From the NCBI GenBank assembly GCA_003241175.1, contig QFOI01000171.1, positions 1 through 7,488 of the forward strand: DNA of 7,488 nt, read 5' to 3'. This document shows, in pieces, positions 1 through 6,285 of the stretch. The translations under genes and the position numbers were made by a program. The notes beneath the pieces are model-generated. The model was not told the DNA's origin and searched no databases. It was given only the letters and a program-made list of their open reading frames with translations. Within the stretch, counting starts at the first letter, position 1; each line of letters opens with the position of its first letter. Source of the DNA: Pseudopedobacter saltans (GTDB lineage: Bacteria; Bacteroidota; Bacteroidia; Chitinophagales; Chitinophagaceae).

Positions 1-116
1 ATAAAAAAGTCTAATAATTAATAAATCTTATTTTTAATCTTTATTTTATTTTATTTTTCTTTAATTTATATAAATACTTTAAAGTAATTATTAAGGACTT
101 TTCTAAGGTTATTAAA
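1..116. other. A/T-only-like intergenic end, no gene seen
   Basis: This stretch is almost entirely A and T and holds no credible coding frame. It lies downstream of the YggS gene, so it should contain the end of that transcript. A perfect 12-bp palindrome (TACTTTAAAGTA, 75-86) is present, but it is A/T-rich and has no loop, so it is not a convincing terminator. On the minus strand the stretch has several T-runs that could help transcription end. Nothing else can be supported. Confidence 0.6.
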
Positions 117-827
117 CTATATATTTCCATAATCCCTTTTTCCGAAAATGGCAGAACCAACACGTACAATCGTGCTACCTTCTTCAATAGCTGTTTCCAA
201 ATCATGGCTCATACCCATTGACAATTCACAGAAATTAGGGAGTAAACCGGCATCTTGGCCTCTATCTCGAATGTCAACTAAAGTTTTGAAGCATGGTCTA
301 ATATCTTCTGGGTTGTCGCTAGGCAGTCCTATAGTCATCAAACCTTTCACATTTATAGTGTCATATTCACTTATTTTTTTAAGCAATGCAATCGCATTGC
401 TTGGCTCGGTTCCAGACTTACTATCTTCACCCGACGTGTTAACTTCCAAATAGATATCTATAGACTTGTTTTCGTATTGAAGCCGCTGATCTAGTTTTTC
501 TACCAGTTCGATACGGTCTACGGATTCAATACAAGTGACATATTTAATGATATCTTTTACTTTGTTGGTTTGCAAATGCCCAATAAAATGTCTTTCAATA
601 TTAAGGTCTTTTGTGCCTTCCCATTTTTCGACGTATTCCTGTACTTTGTTTTCTCCAATAAGCTTTTCACCTAGACCGACAGCTAACTTGATTCTGTCGA
701 CATCGACTGTTTTGGTCGCCATTAGGAGGCGAACCTCATTTGTTTGGCGGTTTGCCCGTACACATGCAGCTTCTATTCTGGTATGTATACTTTGCAAATT
801 TTGTTGAATCAAGGTCAAGTCGTCCAT
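117..827 (-). CDS. yggS: YggS/PROSC-family PLP-binding homeostasis protein
   Basis: This is a cytoplasmic pyridoxal-phosphate carrier of the YggS/PROSC (PLPBP) family, a single TIM-barrel of the alanine racemase N-terminal fold. The family keeps free PLP in balance and has no firmly established enzyme activity. The 236-aa product matches the usual length of 220-240. Visible motifs, numbered from the chosen start, are MATKT with the PLP lysine K39, GENKVQE at 58-64, HFIGHLQTNKVK at 80-91, and the family signature LSMGMSHDLETAIEEG followed by VRVGSAIFG at 202-229. The open frame extends 25 codons upstream to 902, but that stretch is unlike the family N-terminus. The family normally begins with an amphipathic helix such as the one starting MDDLTLIQQN. 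A promoter -7 match (849-856) also lies inside the extension, so 827 is preferred. The gene diverges from the CocE-type hydrolase. Family is certain; start is very likely. Confidence 0.95.
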   Translation of the reverse strand: MDDLTLIQQNLQSIHTRIEAACVRANRQTNEVRLLMATKTVDVDRIKLAVGLGEKLIGENKVQEYVEKWEGTKDLNIERHFIGHLQTNKVKDIIKYVTCIESVDRIELVEKLDQRLQYENKSIDIYLEVNTSGEDSKSGTEPSNAIALLKKISEYDTINVKGLMTIGLPSDNPEDIRPCFKTLVDIRDRGQDAGLLPNFCELSMGMSHDLETAIEEGSTIVRVGSAIFGKRDYGNI

Positions 828-848
828 AACTTTCAAGAATTTTGGGGG

Positions 849-856
849 CAAATATA
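849..856 (-). promoter_or_regulatory. Likely -7 box of the yggS promoter
   Basis: The minus strand reads TATATTTG, an exact match to the Bacteroidota -7 consensus TAnnTTTG. Transcription would begin about 6-7 bases downstream, near 842, leaving a leader of roughly 15 nt before the ATG at 827. No good TTG -33 element is seen at the usual distance. The position supports the shorter yggS start. Confidence 0.5.
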
Positions 857-868
857 AATGAATCCTTT

Positions 869-901
869 TTGGGTAAAAATTTATGATTTGCCTTATCTTC
901 A
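869..901 (+). promoter_or_regulatory. Weak candidate promoter for the CocE-type gene
   Basis: TTG at 869-871 is followed after 22 bp by TATCTTCA (894-901), which matches six of eight positions of TAnnTTTG. It would give a leader of about 30 nt before the ATG at 940. The spacing is long and the box imperfect, so this is only a candidate. It lies in the 112-bp divergent region shared with yggS. Confidence 0.25.
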
Positions 902-939
902 TGGCTCATTCTCATTATCCATTTGCAAAAACAATTTTG

Positions 940-2811
940 ATGAAAAAAATACTGTCTTTGTTTGTCTCCGCATGTTTAGTTGGAAGTGTTTCGGCACAAG
1001 ACATAGACTCAACTTGGTTTCGTTCCCATTATGAGAAACAAGAAGTAAGCATTCCTATGCGGGATGGCGTGAAATTATTCACCTCAATTTATATTCCGAA
1101 AGATGCTTCCGAAAAACATCCAATACTCATCACCCGTACACCTTACTCTTGTGCGCCTTACGGTCTAGACAACTATCGCCCATACTACAATTCTTACTAC
1201 AAAGAATATCTAAAAGAAGGATATATATTGGTTACGCAAGATGTCCGCGGACGTTGGATGAGTGAAGGAACTTTTGTAGACGTGCGTCCTTATATTGAAA
1301 ATAAAACCAATAAAAGCACCATTGACGAATCTAGTGATACGTATGACGCTATTGATTGGTTGGTAAAAAATGTAAAAGACAACAATGGGAAGGTTGGAGT
1401 TTTTGGCATATCTTATCCAGGTTTTTATTCTACAATGGCGGCGCTTAGTAAACATCCGGCTTTGGTAGCAGTGAGTCCACAAGCGCCAGTAACGGATTGG
1501 TTTTTAGGTGATGATTTTCACCACAATGGCGCTTTTTTTACGCAGGATGGTTTTTCTTTTTATACAAGTTTTGGTCAAACAAGACCCAAACCAACTACTG
1601 TTGGTCCCAAACCATTTAAATTTAGTACCAACGATAACTATGCGTTTTATTTACAAGCAGGTGCATTGCCTAATTTGAGTAAAATGATGGGTGACAGCAT
1701 TAAGTTTTGGCAAGATTTGATGAATCATCCCACCTATGATAAATGGTGGCAGGATCGAAACGTTCGCAATCATGTGGCGAATATTCTTCCAACTACCAAT
1801 ACGCTGGTCGTTGGCGGTCTTTTTGATGCGGAAGATTGTTTCGGTGCTTGGAGAACTTATCAAGCAATTGAATCAAAAGCTAAAAACAACAACAAAATAG
1901 TGATGGGTCCATGGTTTCATGGACAATGGGCTGGACGTGGAGGCGATGGAGAGTATTTGGGAAATGTGCAGTTCGGAAGTAAAACGTCCAAATGGTATTT
2001 TGACAATATAGAGTTGCCTTATTTTAACTTTTATCTGAAAGGCAAAGGTTCCATTGACAATATTAAAGAAGCCAATGTGTTTTTCACAGGCGAAAACGAA
2101 TGGCATACTTTTGACAAATGGCCACCAGCAGAAGAAACGGAAACTGCCATCTATCTACAACCCAAAGGCGGTTTGAGTTTTACGGCTCCGACTAATACCG
2201 TTGATGGATTTACCCAATACACCAGCGATCCATCCAAACCAGTTCCATACACAGACGGAATCCAGTCGCATCGCACACGTGAATACATGACAGATGATCA
2301 ACGTTTTGCCGCTCGTCGCCCTGATGTGGTTGTTTTCCAAACGGATATATTGGATAACGATGTGACATTGGCAGGTCCGTTGATCGCTGACCTACAAGTG
2401 GCATTGAGTACGACGGATGCGGATTTTGTAGTCAAACTGATAGATGTTTTTCCGGATGATTTCCGATATGACAATGACAAAACGGATTATGTGATGAATG
2501 GGTATCAGATGCTTGTACGAGGCGACATCTTTAGAGGCCGTTTTCGCAATAGTTTCGAAAAGCCAGAACCATTCGTGCCCGGAAAGGTGTCAGAAGTAAA
2601 ATACACCATGCCAGATATTGCCCACAAGTTCAAAAAAGGACATCGTATCATGGTGCAAATTCAAAGTACGTGGTTTCCATTAGTGGACAGAAATCCTCAA
2701 AAATATGTGGATATCTATCATGCGAAAGACAGTGATTTCCAAAAAGCAGATATTAAAATTTATCATGAAAAAGGACACGAAAGCAAATTGATTTTGCCCG
2801 TTTTAAAATAG
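940..2811 (+). CDS. Secreted CocE/NonD hydrolase, alpha-amino acid ester hydrolase type
   Basis: This is a 623-aa exported serine hydrolase of the X-Pro dipeptidyl-peptidase S15/CocE group. A signal peptide covers residues 1-19, with cleavage expected at VSA|Q. An alpha/beta-hydrolase domain with a helical cap follows (about 35-370), then a C-terminal jelly-roll domain of the PepX_C type (about 395-620). The nucleophile is S158 in GISYPG, the acid is D296 in FDAED, and the base is H327 in GPWFHG. Y69 in RTPY is the likely oxyanion-hole tyrosine. D192 (in GDD), E298 and D299 sit where alpha-amino acid ester hydrolases carry the carboxylate cluster that binds the substrate's free amino group. 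The predicted reaction is therefore hydrolysis or acyl transfer on esters or amides of alpha-amino acids. The natural substrate is unknown for the family. The frame is open from 883, but the ATG at 940 places the signal peptide at the N-terminus. GH20 follows 70 bp downstream on the same strand. Fold is certain; the AEH subtype is inferred from residue spacing. Confidence 0.9.
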   Translation: MKKILSLFVSACLVGSVSAQDIDSTWFRSHYEKQEVSIPMRDGVKLFTSIYIPKDASEKHPILITRTPYSCAPYGLDNYRPYYNSYYKEYLKEGYILVTQDVRGRWMSEGTFVDVRPYIENKTNKSTIDESSDTYDAIDWLVKNVKDNNGKVGVFGISYPGFYSTMAALSKHPALVAVSPQAPVTDWFLGDDFHHNGAFFTQDGFSFYTSFGQTRPKPTTVGPKPFKFSTNDNYAFYLQAGALPNLSKMMGDSIKFWQDLMNHPTYDKWWQDRNVRNHVANILPTTNTLVVGGLFDAEDCFGAWRTYQAIESKAKNNNKIVMGPWFHGQWAGRGGDGEYLGNVQFGSKTSKWYFDNIELPYFNFYLKGKGSIDNIKEANVFFTGENEWHTFDKWPPAEETETAIYLQPKGGLSFTAPTNTVDGFTQYTSDPSKPVPYTDGIQSHRTREYMTDDQRFAARRPDVVVFQTDILDNDVTLAGPLIADLQVALSTTDADFVVKLIDVFPDDFRYDNDKTDYVMNGYQMLVRGDIFRGRFRNSFEKPEPFVPGKVSEVKYTMPDIAHKFKKGHRIMVQIQSTWFPLVDRNPQKYVDIYHAKDSDFQKADIKIYHEKGHESKLILPVLK

Positions 2812-2854
2812 CATTTGAAAACGATTGTCCAACTAAAGCTAGAGATAATTGGCT

Positions 2855-2862
2855 TAGATTTG
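2855..2862 (+). promoter_or_regulatory. Possible -7 box for the GH20 gene
   Basis: TAGATTTG matches TAnnTTTG exactly and would start transcription about 13 nt before the ATG at 2882. The nearest upstream TTG (2825-2827) is 27 bp away, too far for a normal -33 element, so the match could be chance. No hairpin terminator is visible in the 70-bp gap after the CocE-type gene, so read-through from that gene is also possible. Confidence 0.3.
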
Positions 2863-2881
2863 AAAGCCCAAACAAAATGAT

Positions 2882-4507
2882 ATGAAGAAGATTTTATTAG
2901 CACTTGGCCTTCTGGTTGCCATCATGAAAGTAAATGCACAAGTAAGTATTGTTCCAAAACCACAAGAAATGACGGTTAAGGAAAATATGTTTTATGAAAT
3001 TCCAGCAGATGCTGGTATCGGTATTGGAAAGGGAACGGAAAAGTCTGCACAATTCCTAAGCGATTATGTGAAAAAGTATTATTCTATAGACTTGAATTCG
3101 GGAAAAAAGAAAACGATTTCGTTAAAGATTGTTCCCCAAAAAGGTGTTGCTCAAGGTTCCTATACTTTGGAAAGTAACCCAAGTGGAGTAACGATTATTG
3201 GAACTGATCCAGAAGGAGTCTTTTACGGTGTTCAAAGCCTTATTCAACTTTTGCCTACAGATTATAATAGCGGGAAGTTGTCGGTTCCGGTTGTGAAGAT
3301 CGCAGATGCACCAAGATTCCAATACAGAGGTTTGATGCTGGATTGTGGTCGTCATTTTATGCCAGTGGATTTCGTGAAACAGTATATTGACTTTATTGCC
3401 CTTCACAAGATGAATACGTTCCATTGGCATCTAACTGAAGATCAAGGTTGGCGTATTGAGATCAAAAAATATCCCAAATTGACAGAAGTTGGCGCTTGGC
3501 GTAATGGTACAATTACGGGCAGACATCCAGGAAATGGCAATGATGAAAAGAGATCCGGTGGTTTTTACACACAAGAACAAGTAAAAGAGGTTGTTAAATA
3601 TGCTGCCGATAGGTATATAACGGTAATCCCTGAAATAGAAATGCCAGGACATTCATCTGCGGCGATTGCGGCTTATCCTGAACTAAGTACGTTCCCCAAT
3701 CAACCAACACAGGTTTTACCTGGCGTAAAATGGTTTGGACCACGTGATGGAAAAGAGGTGCAGCAGTCATGGGGCGTTTATCCAGACATTTTTGTACCAT
3801 CTGAAAATACTTTTAAGTTTTTGGAAGATGTTCTGTCAGAAGTAATCCCACTTTTCCCTTCGAAATACATTCATATTGGAGGAGATGAGGCTCCAAAAGA
3901 TTATTGGAAAAAATCCGAATTCTGTCAAAATCTGATTAAGGAAAAAGGACTGAAAGACGAAGAAGGACTACAGAGTTATTTTATCCATCGCATCGAAAAG
4001 TTTCTCAATAGTAAAGGAAAATCGATTATTGGGTGGGACGAAATTCTCGAAGGTGGTTTAGCTCCCAATGCTACAGTCATGAGTTGGAGAGGAGAGGAAG
4101 GCGGTATTGCTGCCGCTAAACAAAAACACAATGTCATCATGACTCCAGGTGGATATGTTTACTTGGATCACGATCAACGTAAGAATGAAGATTCCGTAAC
4201 AATAGGCGGATATTTACCTATTCAAACTGTCTATGGTTATGATCCAATACCTAAGGAGTTGAATGCTGATGAACGAAAATATATTTTGGGTGCGCAAGGC
4301 AATGTCTGGACAGAATACATGGAAGGACCTGCGAAGGTAGAATACATGGTTTTCCCTCGAGCCGCAGCTCTTAGTGAAGTACTTTGGACTCAGCCAAGCA
4401 ACAAAAACTACGAAGATTTCTCCAAAAGATTATCTGAGCAACTTAAGCGCTATCAGAAATGGGATATCAATTATTGTAAAGAATATGCGAATCAACCTAA
4501 TAAATAG
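2882..4507 (+). CDS. Secreted GH20 beta-N-acetylhexosaminidase
   Basis: This 541-aa exported glycoside hydrolase of family 20 removes terminal beta-linked GlcNAc or GalNAc, most likely from chito-oligosaccharides given the chitinase nearby. Residues 1-19 form a signal peptide with cleavage expected at VNA|Q. Residues about 22-143 are the small GH20b-type alpha/beta domain. Residues about 145-505 form the catalytic TIM barrel. Key sites are R149 in YRG, HWHLTEDQGWR at 181-191, the GHSSA loop near 256-260, and the catalytic pair D335-E336 in HIGGDE. In this family the Asp orients the substrate 2-acetamido group and the Glu is the acid/base. The aromatic pocket residues W385 (GWDEIL), W402 (SWRG), Y427 and W476 (GNVWTE) are all present. 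No extra carbohydrate-binding domain is attached. All key residues are intact, so an active enzyme is expected. The start at 2882 gives a standard signal peptide. Confidence 0.96.
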   Translation: MKKILLALGLLVAIMKVNAQVSIVPKPQEMTVKENMFYEIPADAGIGIGKGTEKSAQFLSDYVKKYYSIDLNSGKKKTISLKIVPQKGVAQGSYTLESNPSGVTIIGTDPEGVFYGVQSLIQLLPTDYNSGKLSVPVVKIADAPRFQYRGLMLDCGRHFMPVDFVKQYIDFIALHKMNTFHWHLTEDQGWRIEIKKYPKLTEVGAWRNGTITGRHPGNGNDEKRSGGFYTQEQVKEVVKYAADRYITVIPEIEMPGHSSAAIAAYPELSTFPNQPTQVLPGVKWFGPRDGKEVQQSWGVYPDIFVPSENTFKFLEDVLSEVIPLFPSKYIHIGGDEAPKDYWKKSEFCQNLIKEKGLKDEEGLQSYFIHRIEKFLNSKGKSIIGWDEILEGGLAPNATVMSWRGEEGGIAAAKQKHNVIMTPGGYVYLDHDQRKNEDSVTIGGYLPIQTVYGYDPIPKELNADERKYILGAQGNVWTEYMEGPAKVEYMVFPRAAALSEVLWTQPSNKNYEDFSKRLSEQLKRYQKWDINYCKEYANQPNK

Positions 4508-4511
4508 TTAA

Positions 4512-4530
4512 TTTTTAAATGTTTTAAAAA
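4512..4530 (+). terminator. Weak A/T-only hairpin after the GH20 gene
   Basis: TTTTTAAA (4512-4519) and TTTAAAAA (4523-4530) form a perfect 8-bp inverted repeat with a TGT loop, four bases after the GH20 stop codon. The stem has no G-C pairs and no downstream T-run on the plus strand, so it would be a poor intrinsic terminator. It may simply be A/T-rich sequence upstream of the next promoter. Confidence 0.2.
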
Positions 4531-4533
4531 AAA

Positions 4534-4563
4534 TTGCTAGGTTGATAAATATTTTTATCTTCG
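4534..4563 (+). promoter_or_regulatory. Distal promoter of the RRM gene
   Basis: TTG (4534-4536) is followed after exactly 19 bp by TATCTTCG (4556-4563), which matches seven of eight positions of TAnnTTTG. This is the ideal Bacteroidota promoter spacing. Transcription would start near 4569, giving a leader of about 105 nt before the ATG at 4677. Confidence 0.5.
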
Positions 4564-4631
4564 TTACGCAATACAGTTCAATTCAATTTCTCCAAGTGAT
4601 CGAAACGTTACTACGGATGGTTCTTTTGGGT

Positions 4632-4661
4632 TTTGGTTTGCTGTAAAATTTTTTACATTTT
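4632..4661 (+). promoter_or_regulatory. Proximal promoter candidate of the RRM gene
   Basis: TTTG (4632-4635) is followed after 18 bp by TACATTTT (4654-4661), which matches seven of eight positions of TAnnTTTG. Transcription would begin near 4667, leaving a 10-nt A-rich leader. No Shine-Dalgarno sequence precedes the ATG, as is usual in Bacteroidota. Confidence 0.4.
4642..4657. promoter_or_regulatory. Inverted repeat overlapping the proximal RRM promoter
   Basis: TGTAAAA and TTTTACA form a perfect 7-bp inverted repeat separated by TT. It fills most of the spacer and overlaps the -7 box of the proximal promoter candidate, which is where a repressor operator could sit. Its A/T content makes a chance origin quite possible. 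Confidence 0.25.
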
Positions 4662-4676
4662 TCTTAATTAAAAACC

Positions 4677-5042
4677 ATGAACATTTACGTAGGTAACTTA
4701 AGCTGGTCCTTAACTAGCGACGATCTTTTTAATCTATTTTCCACTTATGGAGAAGTAGCTTCTGCTAAGGTTGTAACTGACAAGTTCAACAATAACCGTA
4801 GCAAAGGATTTGGATTTGTTGAAATGGCTGACGACGAAGCTGCTAAAGCTGCTATCAGCAATTTGAACGAAACTGAAATCGGTGGACGCAAAATCATTGT
4901 AAACGAATCTACACCTAAACCAGAAGGTAGCGGTGGTGACTACAAGAAAAAATCTTATGGCGGCGGTGGCGGCTACAAAGGTGGCAACGGCGGCGGTTAC
5001 AAAGGTGGTAACGGTGGTTACAAAGGTGGTGGCGGATATTAA
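4677..5042 (+). CDS. RRM RNA-binding protein with Gly-rich tail
   Basis: This 121-aa cytoplasmic RNA-binding protein has one RNA recognition motif at residues about 1-78. RNP2 is IYVGNL (3-8) and RNP1 is KGFGFVEM (43-50). The aromatic positions Y4, F45 and F47 that stack on RNA bases are all present. A short linker rich in Pro, Lys and Ser is followed by a glycine-rich tail (about 94-121) built from YKGGNGG repeats. This architecture is common for small bacterial RRM proteins of Bacteroidota and cyanobacteria, which bind single-stranded RNA and act in RNA stability or cold response. The RNA targets here are unknown. Codon use is skewed toward GGT/GGC, GCT and AAC, which suggests high expression. 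The gene appears monocistronic, with its own promoters and a strong terminator. The start directly precedes RNP2, leaving no room for a later one. Confidence 0.95.
   Translation: MNIYVGNLSWSLTSDDLFNLFSTYGEVASAKVVTDKFNNNRSKGFGFVEMADDEAAKAAISNLNETEIGGRKIIVNESTPKPEGSGGDYKKKSYGGGGGYKGGNGGGYKGGNGGYKGGGGY
4959..5039 (+). repeat. Short tandem repeats encoding Tyr-Lys-Gly-Gly-Asn
   Basis: Three near-identical copies of the unit TACAAAGGTGG sit 24-27 bp apart within a GGT/GGC-rich tract and encode the YKGG(N)GG tail of the RRM protein. Copies differ at third codon positions. Such repeats can gain or lose units by slippage, so tail length may vary between strains. Confidence 0.7.
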
Positions 5043-5060
5043 TCCAATACTTAATCTATT

Positions 5061-5098
5061 ATAAAACAGCAAGCTTCGAATGAAGCTTGCTGTTTTAT
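5061..5098. terminator. Bidirectional intrinsic terminator, 17-bp perfect stem
   Basis: Positions 5061-5077 and 5082-5098 are perfectly complementary (17 bp), with the loop GAAT. The stem core is G/C-containing (CAGCAAGCTTC) and flanked by A-rich and T-rich arms. On the plus strand it is followed by TTTTATTTTAT, and on the minus strand by TTTTAT. It lies between the convergent RRM and chitinase genes, 18 bp after one stop and 22 bp after the other, so it probably ends both transcripts. Confidence 0.93.
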
Positions 5099-5120
5099 TT
5101 TATCGAATAAAAGTTTTTTA

Positions 5121-6215
5121 TTACCTATGATTTTTATCCATTACGTCTGTAATGGCTTGCACCATGCCATTCCTTGGCAAATCCAAAGGTAATTCCCAAA
5201 ACATAATGCCCCCAAGGCGATTGTCAAGCACATATTGCGTTTTCGCTTTGATGGAACGTATGTCATCACCGGTAGCGAAAGAACTGTCTTTTGCATTGTA
5301 CCAATAGGGAGCCTGTGCTTTTTCATCCCAGAAATATTGCCAACCATTTTTTGTCGTAAACGCCGAGTCATATTTACGAAAATCGACGCCTTTCGTATGT
5401 GCACCTGTTTGATAAAGCCCATTATTGATAGGAGCAACATTTTTCCAAATTCGGGAATAGAATGCTCCACCAATGACCAGTTTTTTAGGAGGAATACCCA
5501 ATTTCAATAGGTATTGGACTGCTTTATCAGTACTTTCTTCTTTTCTATTGGTACTATAAAGAGGTGTATGATGTCCAGTAACTGTGGCATAACCACTAAC
5601 AAGATCATAACTCATAATGTTAACCCTATCGAGTAAAGGCATGATCTTTTTCCATTCCACAGCCGAATCTAAATAATGTTGGAAACCTCCAGCTGCAAAA
5701 CTCAATTCGTATTTTTTTCCTAGTGTTTTACGCAGCGTTTTGATTAATTCTGTAAAATTGGTTTTGTCGGATGCTTGGTATAGATGACCGGGATATCCTT
5801 CAATTGTTGGGTATTCCCAATCAAGATCTAGGCCATCCACATCGAAATATTTCAACATCTTTTGTGTAGTGATGGCAAAAGTTTTTCTCCCGTTTTCTCG
5901 CGAAAAAGTTTCCGAACAAGGAGCGCAGCCGCTCCAACCTCCCATTGATAAAAGTATTTTCAAACGAGGATATTGTTTTTTTAATGAAGCGAGATGATGT
6001 AAAGTGATGGAGTCTTTTGCTTTACTCAATGTTATCGAATCATTCCTTAAGTGGGCAAAACTATAGATAATCTGATCCAGCTGGCCAATGTTATATTGAT
6101 TGATCAGGCTAGAATCTCCTGTATAATAGGCAATCACCAAAGGTCTTTTTTTCTGAGCTATTGTTGTTGATGTGATTATTATAGCTGTAAAAATGGCGAA
6201 TAGTTTTGCCGACAT
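5121..6215 (-). CDS. Secreted GH18 chitinase
   Basis: This 364-aa exported glycoside hydrolase of family 18 cleaves internal beta-1,4 links in chitin by substrate-assisted catalysis. Residues 1-20 form a signal peptide with cleavage expected at TIA|Q. The TIM barrel fills the remainder. The SxGG motif is SMGG at 90-93, followed by the cysteine pair C97 and C100. The DxxDxDxE motif is at 127-134 (D127, D130, D132 and acid E134). The MSYDL strand is at 201-205, and W340 in MFWEL forms the floor of the -1 subsite. Residues about 249-318 look like the chitin insertion domain of the deep-cleft (subfamily A) chitinases. There is no separate chitin-binding domain or sorting domain. The frame is open back to 6272, but the ATG at 6215 puts the signal peptide at the N-terminus. 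All catalytic residues are intact. It is divergent from the cysteine desulfurase and convergent with the RRM gene. Confidence 0.95.
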   Translation of the reverse strand: MSAKLFAIFTAIIITSTTIAQKKRPLVIAYYTGDSSLINQYNIGQLDQIIYSFAHLRNDSITLSKAKDSITLHHLASLKKQYPRLKILLSMGGWSGCAPCSETFSRENGRKTFAITTQKMLKYFDVDGLDLDWEYPTIEGYPGHLYQASDKTNFTELIKTLRKTLGKKYELSFAAGGFQHYLDSAVEWKKIMPLLDRVNIMSYDLVSGYATVTGHHTPLYSTNRKEESTDKAVQYLLKLGIPPKKLVIGGAFYSRIWKNVAPINNGLYQTGAHTKGVDFRKYDSAFTTKNGWQYFWDEKAQAPYWYNAKDSSFATGDDIRSIKAKTQYVLDNRLGGIMFWELPLDLPRNGMVQAITDVMDKNHR

Positions 6216-6252
6216 AGATGAAAACTTGAGTGGTAAATGCTTAAAATTAATC

Positions 6253-6260
6253 CAAAATAA
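6253..6260 (-). promoter_or_regulatory. Weak -7 candidate for the chitinase gene
   Basis: The minus strand reads TTATTTTG, matching seven of eight positions of TAnnTTTG, and would give a leader of about 30 nt before the ATG at 6215. No TTG -33 element is found at the expected spacing. An alternative box, TAATTTTA (6242-6249, minus), scores equally. The promoter is therefore not resolved. Confidence 0.2.
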
Positions 6261-6285
6261 GAAGTTTCTCATTCTTTTAATGCAG

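Larger units (their letters stand above)
4570..4676 (+). other. Putative 5' leader of the RRM gene
   Basis: If the distal promoter is used, this stretch is an untranslated leader of about 105 nt. That is long compared with the 10-30 nt leaders inferred for the other genes here. It contains the short direct repeat CGTTAC (4562-4567 and again near 4607-4612), a T/G-rich tract at 4621-4640, and an A/T inverted repeat at 4642-4657. No frame codes for a credible peptide. I do not recognise it as a known riboswitch or thermosensor. Confidence 0.3.

Noticed and set aside
75..86. Perfect palindrome TACTTTAAAGTA downstream of yggS
   Set aside because: It is short, without a loop and in nearly pure A/T sequence, so it is expected by chance and unsuitable as a terminator.
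148..453. A 101-codon plus-strand frame antisense to yggS
   Set aside because: It shows no family resemblance, and yggS on the other strand is unambiguous.
883..939. Longer N-terminus of the CocE-type hydrolase starting at 883 or 901
   Set aside because: It would place 13-19 mostly non-signal residues before a standard signal peptide. The ATG at 940 is followed directly by MKK and a hydrophobic core.
1585..1605. Small inverted repeat ACCAAC-TACT-GTTGGT inside the CocE-type gene
   Set aside because: It has a six-base stem within a well-conserved coding region encoding a Pro/Lys/Thr loop, and there is no sign of a regulatory role.
3122..3430. A 102-codon minus-strand frame inside the GH20 gene
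   Set aside because: It lies fully within an intact GH20 gene and has no recognisable motif or promoter.
4734..5072. A 112-codon open frame on the minus strand opposite the RRM gene
   Set aside because: It is the complement of the Gly-rich repeat and reads as low-complexity Thr/Val/Ala. It overlaps a certain gene and runs into the terminator, so it is a shadow frame.
6216..6272. Longer N-terminus of the chitinase starting at 6272
   Set aside because: It would bury the signal peptide 19 residues in, and it covers the region where the promoter is expected.
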